DNA from: Apostichopus parvimensis
Taxonomy: Eukaryota > Echinodermata > Holothuroidea > Aspidochirotida > Stichopodidae
Assembly: GCA_000934455.1 (NCBI GenBank)
Contig: KN884435.1
Span: forward strand, 17,736-81,735
Direction: 5' to 3'
Length of the DNA: 64,000 nucleotides
Made by a program: the position numbers and the translations under genes. The first letter of the stretch is position 1. Each line of letters begins with the position of its first letter. Positions 37,201 through 49,200 of this stretch are shown piece by piece. Below the pieces are notes generated by a model that saw only the letters and a program-made list of their open reading frames with translations, was not told the DNA's origin and made no database searches.

Positions 37201-40200
37201 CCAATCATATATCTCTATTTGATCATGTGGCTCTAAATCTTATTCTTCCATGTGCTGTGGTAAGTTTTTGTGCTTCATGAATCAGGAATGGTTTTGAAGG
37301 AGTCAATTCAATTAAGTTGTGTCATCCAAGACGATTAATTGTCAGTGTTAATTTTCATAACCCTGGAGTCAGTGGATCCAGTGTCTTAAGTCACTTTATA
37401 CAACACCTAATTGTATTCTGGTCATTTGATTGGTCAATTGCTCGTTGATTGCATGCAAAATCCGCTCTATTACACTCTATGAAATAGAACCATGGGTTAT
37501 ACTTTTTTGATAGCACTTTTTTCAATGGTAAGAGAGCAGAGAAACCTGTCTGTTCAAAACAATCTGTTGAATGAGTGCATTTTACCCATCTTAATATAAT
37601 ATGTTGTATAAAACAAATAATGAATGGTTTCCATTCGTGCAATAGTGCAAATATTTCATTCGTTGAAAGATGTAGTTTGTTCCATTCAACTCGGCTGCGC
37701 CTCGTTGAATGGAACATTCCATCTTTCAACTCATGAAATATTTGCACTATTGCACTCATAACCATTCATTATTTGTATAATAATATCTCTGTGTTGGGAT
37801 ATGCGTGACTTGAGTCAGGGACGGCAGTGAATTATTTAGTATTCAAATTTCGTGTATCAGTTTTGATGTTTTCTGAATTTTGTCTCTTATAAATTGTTAT
37901 GGTTCTTGTGTACAATACTGCTATGCATCTTTGTTCTTGTATAGCAGTTTGACCATTTTGCAATGCATTACTGGATATATTATTAAATAAATAAAAAAAT
38001 ATTATTAAATAAATATTATTAAATAAATAAAAATAAATAAATAAATTATTCCCTGTTTGGTCAATGTTGAGAGTTGTTTGTCATAATTTAGTGACTATGA
38101 TTCCAGATACCAAACAGTTATGAGTTTGATTAAATTACTTGTTTGTCATGAAGAAGTCATCAAAGTTTTCAAACCATGTTTCTCAATTTCAAGGCGGTAA
38201 TACATCAATTGGATTTGTGCTTATAACATATTACCATGCAGTACTAGTCACTATGCCGTACTACTGTAGCTACATTATTCCATGACCATAATTTAAGGCA
38301 GTAGTTTTTGTTGCATTAGTCTCACAGCAGAGTTTAGATCCTCTCAAAGATCATGATTGAGACCTAGTTTAATCAATAATTTCTTTGCTCTTCAAAAATC
38401 CACAAAGATTGATATATGTGGAATTTTCAATCTAGGCTGATGTGGTTCAATGCATCTGTTATACAAGCCTACACATGCTGCTGCTACGTATATAACAAGT
38501 TGCTATTATGGAAAAGGGTCTCCTTATCTTTCATGCATAGCATTCATTTGGGAAGAAAATCAACAATTATTGCTGAGTTAAATTTTGTTCTGAGAAAGTA
38601 TTTAAGCAAAGACTGGTTAGACAGTTTAAATTGCATGCCTATGCTGTGCACTTTTTGTGTCCTGGCCAAACAGCATAACAAGTAATTGCTGAGAAAAGGG
38701 GAAACTAGTCACAATAATTTAAACAGACAACTTTAGCAATTTCTCAGTAACCACTTATCACTATTCTGTATGGTGTTTCGTGTGCAGTTTCCTTATGGCA
38801 TATCAGTATATATGGTCCTCATAAGAAAACCAGTTACAAAGTTAATGGAAATTTGTTAGTAGTCAAAAGCTTTTGTATAGCAGAGCAACTCAAGAGCTGA
38901 CTGTTTCTTTAGTGGATATCCAAGTGTACAAGTTATACCTGCTGTGTCTGGTAATTATTTGGTCAAATCAAATATTTTTATGTTATATTTCAGCCCAATG
39001 TTTGGAATTTTCCAAAATTTCTTTGCTGGACTTTGGGATATCAGGATATGGGAGCCAGTCAAGGAAGACAATCCCTGGTAAACAATGTCAAACAGTACTG
39101 CACCAAAGAAAAACATCCTGTCCTAGCATTTCCTGAGGGTGCCATGACAAATGGAAAAGTCGGCCTTTTGAAGTTCAGGTGAGTGTGAATTATTCCGTAG
39201 TTTTTCGCAATCAAACTGTAACCTATCCTCAAGAAATTGAGAATTATCTCCTGGGAAGGACTTGTGATATCTGCTTTCAGATGTGTGCTAAGTCACCCAA
39301 TGATGCAACTGCATTGTTGACACAGTGGTCTTTTAAATGTACCAAGAGAGTAGAGTTTCATTTTGCCAGCAAATTATCGTGGTTATCATCACTTTCAATC
39401 TGGCAGTCGTCATTGCTGGTTGTTGAAAAATTAAAAAATCGTTCCATGTCAGAGCAACAAAACACTCTTATCTACTGAGAGATGCCCGGAGGCTTCTCAA
39501 TTTTAGCCATTTGTTCACGTTAATTGCAAGAAAGTGGCAAGTGTCGTAGAAGAAAAAAAACTTGTGAAGTTAGTAGTCAATAGTAAGGAAAAGTAAAATG
39601 CAATTCAGGTTTTTATTATCAACAGAAACTAATTCTACAGAAATATTGAAAGTCAATATTTTCCCTTTTTTTTCTTTTGTGGTAGTACTTGGCCATTTTC
39701 TTTAGAGGATGCAGTACAGCCTATATGTATCTCAGCATCACGTCCTATGCTGTCAACCAGCCTGTGTTATATATCAAGTAGCTTGTGGATGGACATTTTG
39801 TGGTTTCTCTTTGTGCCTTGCACCTTATTCCATATAAAGTAAGTATTCTTATCTCCACTTACAGCTAATTGGTATCCTTAAACGTGTGTTCTCTTTGGTT
39901 AACTCTGTTTGAGATGCCAGAGGGGAAATCATTGTTTCCATGACTACTGCATTTATGTCATTATTTCTAGGTTCTTGCACCTATATTTCTGTTGTTATGT
40001 GTAATTCATCTCTCAGCTGTGAAAATGGAAGAAGCCTGTTAAATGGTTATCTCTGTTTGAGTAGAAGGGAAATCATTGTTTCCATGACTATTGCATTTAT
40101 GTCATTATTTCTAGGTTCTTGCTTGTATTTCTCTTGTTATGTGTAATTCATCTCTCAGCTGTGAAAATGGAAGAAGTCTTGTTAAATGGCTTTGAGAACT

Positions 40201-43200
40201 ACAGTTGTTGTAATGAAGTTGTTAATCGAGTAGATACTAGATAGACTGTTTATTCAAGTCGTGATTACAAGTTCCTACAGATGGAGAAGATATCTTATTA
40301 AAAATGAGAAAAAAATAGCCTTTTTGCAGTGATGGATACATCATTATGAAAGTGGATACATACAAATATTTTGGAGCGAAAATCTTTTCAAATGCAAGTT
40401 GTATCATAAATTTGCTGTTTGACAGCAAAAAATACTTTCCTTCTTTAAGTTGCATTTCTTTACTAATTAAGTGACCCCCCCCCCCCACATTTTCCCATTG
40501 ACTTAGGGTGTACAGTTCAAACCAAAGTTGCACCAAACCTGTTTTACACTTCAATGAATCAAGCAACATGTGATTGGCTCATTATCACACAACAGACATC
40601 ATCATTTAAATGAAGTCACTGATGAATTGATAATGAATTATTTTCTAATAAATATTATACAGACCTAATAAAAGTAGCAGTATATATAAATTACAAGTAG
40701 CATTTATGTGCCATAACCTTCTCATATAAACTATTGGTATGCAAAGCATACGGTAAAATATTTGTCAATGCAAATTGCATGGAATTTGTATCCGAATGTA
40801 ACTTAGCAACTGTTCTGTACAACCACACAAGTTTAGTGGTTCTATGCAGCATTGTGCCTGATAGGCAACAACTCCTTAGCCTAGGCTGATTTCAACAAGT
40901 TAAGTTCATAAATTAAAGTGACTGTACTATTTAGTCTAATACACAGACCCTTGGGTCAGTTCCACACATGTAACACAAATCTCAATTGGAAAAGATAAGG
41001 CTGTTGTGGCCTCAAATGACATGTTAACAATGCATAACAAATTTGTCCAGGACTCTTCTTGTTGTTGAAGTTCATTCAAGGGTGCTATGTTGTAATCTTT
41101 GAAGGCAAAGGAGCATATTGTGGTTGAATTTACAAACAATAGATTATCTTTAATATTTAGGCCGGTACAGAGGAGCCAAGGTCATCATCAATTTATCCAG
41201 AGATTTTGCATAGATATTTATTGGTGACATCTTGAAAACCAGAATACTGTAGCTATAGAAATATTGCTAGTCACTCAATTTTTTCTGTTTTCTTAGACTA
41301 TAACATATCAAGACTAAACATCTGCCTATGGCAATCCTTGAGCTAGGCTGATTACAATACTCATAGTATCTAGGCTGTCTCTTTATCAATAAGGGAACAT
41401 CAATTGCAGCATTGATGCAGAACCTTACTTTACACACTCGATTGAATCTCTTCAGACTGGAAATACTGCATACATAGAATTGCAACCAGCTGCTATGACA
41501 AGATTTAGTTTCAGGAATTTTAAATAGGATGTCAAGGTTTTGCAGTGTGCATCGCAAGTACATGAAAGGAAGAAAACAGCATTGGGCTGTACTTTGTGTG
41601 AGCTGTCGGCTGCTACCGTACATTAGTATGACATGCATTGCTTCTTAAATTGTATTAACACTAGGATAAGGCTAGGCATCTTCTGCTATAGACTTAACAG
41701 TGTTTTAACATTGTACTGCAGTTACTTAAATGTTAGTCAGGCTGGTCTTGAGGCTTTAGAATAGTACAGTAAACTAATTAGTCTGTGATACTTTCAAAAC
41801 AAGCAAATAAGGCTTTTGTTATGTATGTCTTTTAAGTTAAGTATTTTGTGTTGACTTTATGATTGTTTTAATTGTTTTGTTTCTAGTATTAGGGTAATTA
41901 TGGTGCTGTATCACAGAAAACTTCCCAGCATGTAATATAAAACAATGTAATTAAATGTTGAATGTTGAACAAGGAAAATATTGCAATTTAAATATGGAAT
42001 CAAAAGAGATTGAACTTTGCACTAGAGAGAGATTTGACATCCATTTTGGTGTATGTTGCATTGTTGGATTGTGGATTAGGAAGCTCTGTTGGTTGAAATT
42101 GTTGAGTTATTATTCTCTTTTAGATTATTTACTTCCTGTGCTTTGTTCTTTTTCCTCTTGGTGTATTAATTTTTGTGATATGTAAAAGCATACAATCTCT
42201 TAAAAGTGCAGAATTAAGATATTACATAATTTGCTAGATATGAGATCAGTTACAGGGTATAAGAAACCTTTTTTCCTGTTTATTCCTAGTACATGCGTGT
42301 ATGTATGTGTATGTACATCTTCACATCACTTGACTTGACACTGGCAACTAATTTATTAACAACTATCTAACTTTTAATTAAATGAAAAATTGACAAAGTA
42401 TCTGGGAACTTCTGAAAGAGTAAAGAAATTATTGGCTACAACATGTAATGAAGCAGCGACATCATCGTGACAAGTTCTGTGTTTTTACCAACTGAGTTAT
42501 ATCTAGGCACAGTCCGAGGACAGACTTGTAATCCTTATGCACTTGTTTAAATACCTTATTAGCCATATTAATATTTATGAATGACTTTATGCAGAAAATA
42601 TTGATATCTTGTAGACTGTTAAAAGCACTGCCTTTAGTCCAAGTTGTATTTCTTTAATACTTGAGGAATGACCCTTTAAACTGCTGAAATTCATCAGTTA
42701 AAGTGACTGAACAATATACATGGACCATTAGGTCAGTGGCTGGACTATATAGTATAATACATGGACCATTAGGTCAGTGACTGGACTATATAGTATAATA
42801 CATGGACTATTAGGTCAGTGACTGGACTATACATGGACCATTAGGTCAGTCACTGAACTATATAGTATAATACATGGACCATTAGGTCAGTGACTGGGAG
42901 TCTAATACACAGAGACCATTAGGTCAGTTCCTCCGATCCAATACAAAACTCAATGAGAAACTATTAAAGACTTATATGGCCTCAGTGTCATGCGTAAAAT
43001 GCAGTACAAATTTGTCAAGGACAAATGGTATTGAATTTGTAAAACAATGGATTACTATTTAATATATTTAGTCCAGCACTGAGGAGACAAAGTCATTATC
43101 AATTTAGCCTTAAAGGAGCATTCCAGAGAATTTGACATACTTTCAAGGTGATACTTAAGAATAGTTCCAGAATAGTTTAGGAAACATTAACCGGCAGTCA

Positions 43201-46200
43201 AAGTTTCCTTTAGATAGATAGATATTTCTTCAGCTAATCATATAAAAATACAACGGAAATTAGATGATATCAAGAGCTCAAAACATTAAAAATTGTAAAC
43301 AACATATAAGACGTAAAATAATATACATAGATATGAAAACGTTCCTATAAAATGTACAAAAATAGGAAAATGTACTCACAATATAAAGATGAACAAAAAT
43401 ATAAAATGTACCTACAAAATATTAAAGCGTACAAAATTATATAAATGCTCTCACATCCAATATAAAGTCTACAAAGTATGTTATTTTACATAAAATATTA
43501 AAATACAGTATTTAATTGGGCTATAACTTTGCAAGACTAAAATGCTACCTAAAGTCATCTTTTAAGCTGGCCACACACTACCCCTACTTAACATGACTCA
43601 ACTCAACCTTTGTGACCTAATGTAGTTTTCAGAAGTCATGAAGAGTCATACACCTACCACGTACCGATGCAAACTGAACGACTGAAGAGTGCACACAACA
43701 ACTGTTCTGTTAAAGACCCGTGTTTGCTTAGGTCACATGTACAAATTTTGCCTTGTGTTTTTCCAGCCAGGAAATTGATACATTTTGAGTTTCCTCAAGT
43801 GAAGCCTACATGACTTAACATTAGCATTAGCATTGACTATCAACATTATGTTAATTAGCAAACCTTATTCTACATCTGCACAAAAAGTGTTAGTTATATG
43901 AGAGTGTCAAATTATCATATATTGAGACCACACCCTGACTTTAAGATTACTTCCCAATATGGTGTTTCAATCAAGTTTTTATCTTCCATTGGGCAAGAAC
44001 CAAGTCTATTGATCAACAAAGTGAATGTTTATGACATTTGTCAATGTGATGATTATGTAAGCACCTTGATAGAATGAAATGAAAATACACCATTGATGGA
44101 TTTTGACAAGTATGATGACAACAATATAATTATGTTTCTATGATTTAAAGGTCAACTCACGTGGAGAGTTACAGCTAAGGAGGTACCTAGCCAAATCTCT
44201 TTCCTTTCCTATGAACCGTTATTTCCTGCCTAACTGTGTGGTCTTTCCAAGGACTTCCTGTAATATACTTAAAAAGTCCACCTTGTTTGTCGAATGTGAA
44301 CTTGAACACTCTAGCTATGAGTAACTAAATTCAAGTTAACAAATACAAGCTATATCAAGATTAACTTTAATGGTGAAGAAAATTGTGTTTTATTTCGGTG
44401 GATGCTTTCAATCCACATATGGTTAAAGTTATTGGAATGACTTCATGTTTGTAGAGAAAACAAAGCAAAAAGTTAATTATTGTAAAGGAACTCGGAAGCA
44501 TATACTGTTAAACTGTTAAACCAAGATTTACTTTGGAGGTGAAGAAAATTGTGTTTTATTTCGGTGGATGCTTGCAATCCACATATGGTAAGTTATTGGA
44601 ATGACTTCATGTTTGTAGACAAAAAAGCAAAAAATTAATTATTGTAAAGGAATTTGGAAGCACATTCTGTTCAACTTAGATGTCATAATTTACTATATGA
44701 TATGGTTGACAGATTGCAAAATAGATGCTATTGGATTTTTGTTGGTTCAAGGGGAACATCATTCATTGCTTTTGTTCTACTTTTGTTCTGCAAAAACTGT
44801 TTTAGTGGTTCTAAAGTTGGTCCCCTTTATAGCTATTACTTCTCAGTGGAGCAGTTGGAAAAAGAACAGTTCTATTTGTCTCGGTGATTTCATTTGTTCC
44901 AGCTATTTCTTATGGTGGGATTCTGTGTCTCAGGTATTGTGATTTAGAGAATGAGACTTGGTTCTGTCCATTCACTGGTGCGAAACAACTTTGGTTTTCT
45001 CAATGGCTGCAGTGTAGTGATGCTGAGGGTGTGCCTTCTCCCCCCCCCTCCCCCAGTATTCTTTTTGTATGGGAATAGAGGAATGAGTGTGACAGTAGCA
45101 CACTACTGCTGTATGACCTGTCTGTTAGCTCTCTCATCACAAAGGGAAGTCTTGATATCAACCAGTGTTCATAACATGGATAGGATATCATAATGAACTA
45201 CTTAAGGCTTCCTCACCCTTTGGCTTCACCGAACTAACCTTATGTTATATTATAACTCACAATTTACACAGTATCAGTGCATAGGCAGTTGTAGGTTAGG
45301 GAGACGGTATTAGTGAGTTTGATTTGCACGCTGTTTGTCTGTGACAAGGTTATCTCGATGATAGCGCAACAGATTTAAAGGAAATGGAGGAAAAACAGCA
45401 ATGAAGTTACGTCTGATCACTGATAACATGCTATCGTTAGTGGTTAATTCTTAGTGCTCATAATGCATCATATAGATTAACAGTAATAATAACAATAATC
45501 AGCAGTTATTTTTACGACACTTAAGGGACCACAAATGTGGGAGAAAGCCTGCAAGGGCTTATGGATTACAACTTACACTTCGGGTGGCTTCCAATTCAAC
45601 ATTTTAACTCAACTTTGGAATCTTTTCAATTTGAAAAGTCATTTCAGTTGGGGAAACCGTAGATTGCTCTTGGATGAAAAACCCACCTTACCATTACCCG
45701 GCCTGGTATCGAAGCCGGAACCTCCCGATTGCTAAGCCTCGTTGCTTCAAATGCCACAGCCTTTATCCACTCGACCACAGCAACATAAAACATTTGTCAA
45801 ATATTCATTCTGTACCTCCATCAATACTAACATGGTTTTGTAGGGAAAGTCAGGAACCTACCTGATGAACCTGTACATATCATTAGGTGTATGTGCCAGG
45901 ACAGTAAGCCAGTATATTGGGTAATTTGGTATTTGAATGCTGGTAATGGTGGTTAAAGTTTCTCATCTTTTCTCTTCAACTTTCCAGAATTTTGCCCGTG
46001 ATGAAGAAGCAAGAGACCCAGTCTGCAGAGGAATTTGCCCAACAGGTCCAAGAGACGATAGCAAAGGAGCTCAGCATAGAAGCTACTAAATTCACCAGTC
46101 AAGATAAATCCGAATACTTAAAACGAAAGAGGATAGATACTAACTTAGGTAAAGGGTAAAGTTTGGATGAAAACGAGCATGTACAGTAGAAGAGCTGTGT

Positions 46201-49200
46201 TCATGTATCAAATTTAAGAGTATTATATAACATCCTTGGAATGCCTGTTAATTTTGTCATTCGTATGATGTAAATAGAAGTTTTGTTTTGCCTCTGCTAC
46301 AGTATGATAATTATCTTTAGTGAGGGGTGGGTACTCAGTTTGAGGTCCATTGCTCTATTGTTATTTATAGTGAATACAAGAACAGCCACTTCTTAGCTCA
46401 GGCTTATGAAATATCATTTACCTACTTCCTGTAGGGGCACAGGTTTAGTGTTCAACAAACACTTAAAATGGTTCTAATTCACATGTAAAAGGTTATACCT
46501 GTCCAAAAGAAATAATGGAGCGTGTAAAGTCATGAAAGTTTCTATTAAATTTGCACTCTGATTCTTTATAGCAGTAACAACGTCATCATCTGCCACTACT
46601 GAGGCAGTTATAACCACACCACCAACACCACCTCCTTCCCCCACTCAAAAGGAACCACCAAAGTTTGATTTTAGGAAGAGCTGGTCAGAGAAGGAACTTA
46701 ATGAAGAAATTGAAATTATGGTCAGACAGGTGAAGGGTGTCCTCTTCGATATAGATGAATCTGTGATACGAAAAGACCTAGGTAAGTCAATGATGATAGG
46801 ACCAAGTTAACCTTATAATGATATTATTATTAGTATTATTATTATTTATGATTATTATTATTTGTTATTATTATGATTATTATTATTTTTATTATTTATT
46901 ATTATTTATTATTATTTATTATTAATATTATTATTATTACAATGCAACGATTATTCAAATTAAAAGTCTCGGAATCAAAAGCTGACTTTGCATGGTCTCG
47001 TTTGCTCCATAATTTTGATCATTATCGTTAGATCACCATATCCAAAATATTTTTTTGAGAAATCAATAATAAATTAATAATATCTGGAAGAAAACAAAAG
47101 TAACCTTATAATGATAAGACCTAGGTTAGACCATAATGATGATGCATAAGCCCATGAAAGTAAGTAAAAAATTATGAGATATGGTCATGTCTTCAATTGA
47201 AACAACCTCGGTAGGCCTATAATGGTCAGACCAATGGGAGTCCAAAACAAGGAGACCTAAGCATATCCTTGATTGTAAAGTCCTAAGCATATCTGAATGA
47301 TAAATACTATTTAAAACCTATATTGATTTGACATTGGTCAGTCTAAATGATAAAACCTTTGGAATATCCATAGGGATAAGACTGAGGTATCTGCATAGTA
47401 ATGGGATTTAGTTTTCTCCATGGTGATGTGACTTAGGTATCTCCATAGTTATGACACTAAGGCAGGGTTGGCCAACCTACGGCCCGCGGGCAACAGTCCG
47501 GCCCGCCGCAGGGTTGCGTCCGGCCCGCCAGAGATGCTCTACGGTGCGAAATTTTAGTGAGCAGATTTATTGATAACAATTTGAAGCTATATAATCAATC
47601 ATTCGAACCTTCTGGATCCAAAAAACTGCATACAGGTCAGTTTGTGTGACACTCTCTCAGCGGAGGGGGGGGGCGGCTGGACTTTAGTCATCTGTTTTAT
47701 CTTGAAGGAAAATAAATCAGTGCGCTCCGCGCGCAGTGCTCACATTTTGTTGCCTTGGGCTTCGGGCAAAAAATCAAAAAATCGAGCGTAGGGTTCATGC
47801 GGCCCCTCCATCATAATCATTCAATGTGGCCCACAACTGTGTAGATACTTATGTACATGTGTAACTCCATAGTGTTAAGAACTAGGAAAGTCCATAGTGA
47901 TAAGACCTTGGTCTATATGTCCAAAATAAAGCAAAGTAAGTCTTGTTGATAAGAACATCAAGTTAGTCCACAATGGTAAGACCCATGTTAAATCTATAAT
48001 AATGTCTCGGTATGTCTGTACTGGTAACATTCCAGGTAGATGCCATACATATACGTCCTACAGCACAGACCTAGCTAATAAAAGTTTCCAGACATGGAAT
48101 TGGGATGTTAAGTTGTAATTAACCACAAATATTGATGATGTTGTGAAGTGCACAGTGATCAGGTGGACAGGAGATTTCAAGCTGTATGACAAAAGTGATG
48201 TCACTTGTGAATGAGAATTATTACTTACTTGAAGCTGTGATTGGTATCCATAGATGATATCTCCTTAATTTGGATTATGAATTCTCTTTTGGCAGAGCAA
48301 ACAAATTCAGTGGATGCAACCATAACTAATATAGTGGAAGGTAAAACTACCCAGGATGCAACAGAGGAGCCAGCAACTGAACCTGACATCAAAACAGATG
48401 TGAAGGTTTCTGCTAGTGTAAGTCACTGTAATTAATTTGTGATTATGATAACATGTGAAAGGAATATAAAGGAAGATAAGTGTCAATGGTAATATAGTGT
48501 CTGAGTATGGGGCAGGGGTAACAATGGCTGACTATGGGGCAGGGGTAACAATGTCTGAGTATGGGGCAGGGGTAACAATGTCTGACTATGGGGGCAGGGG
48601 TAATAATGTCTGAGTATGGGGCAGGGGTAACAATGTCTGACTATGGGGACAGGGGTAACAATGTCTGACTATGGGGCAGGGGTAACAATGTCTGACTATG
48701 GGGCAGGGGTAACAATGTATGAGTATGGGGCAGGGTAACAATGTCTGAGTATGGGGGCAGGGGTAATAATGTCTGAGTATGGGGCAGGGGTAACAATGTC
48801 TGACTATGGGGACAGGGGTAACAATGTCTGAGTATGGGGCAGGGCTAACAATGTCTGACTATGGGGACGGGTAACAATGTCTGAGTATGGGACAGGGTTT
48901 AACAATGTCTGAGTATGGGGCAGGGGTAACAATGTCTGACTATGGGGACAGGGGTAACAATGTCTGAGTATGGGACAGGGTTTAACAATGTCTGAGTATG
49001 GGGCAGGGGTAACATTGTATAAGTATGGGGCAGGGATAATAATGTCTGAGTATGGGGCTGAGGAGGGTGTTTCCTTTCTAACACGTAAAAGGTAAGATAG
49101 TGCACATAGATTTTTGGGTACTCATCTGCCTTGGACAGGTGATATATCTGAAAAGATCCATCAGCATTTCACTGACTTAAATTATTTACAACAAGACTGA

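Noticed and set aside
37391-37765. 124-residue minus-strand open frame in AUP1 intron 3
   Set aside because: Mostly translation of the fold-back element.
48899-49105. Proline/threonine-rich repeat protein on the minus strand
   Set aside because: Translation of the 27-bp minisatellite, whose period is a multiple of three.
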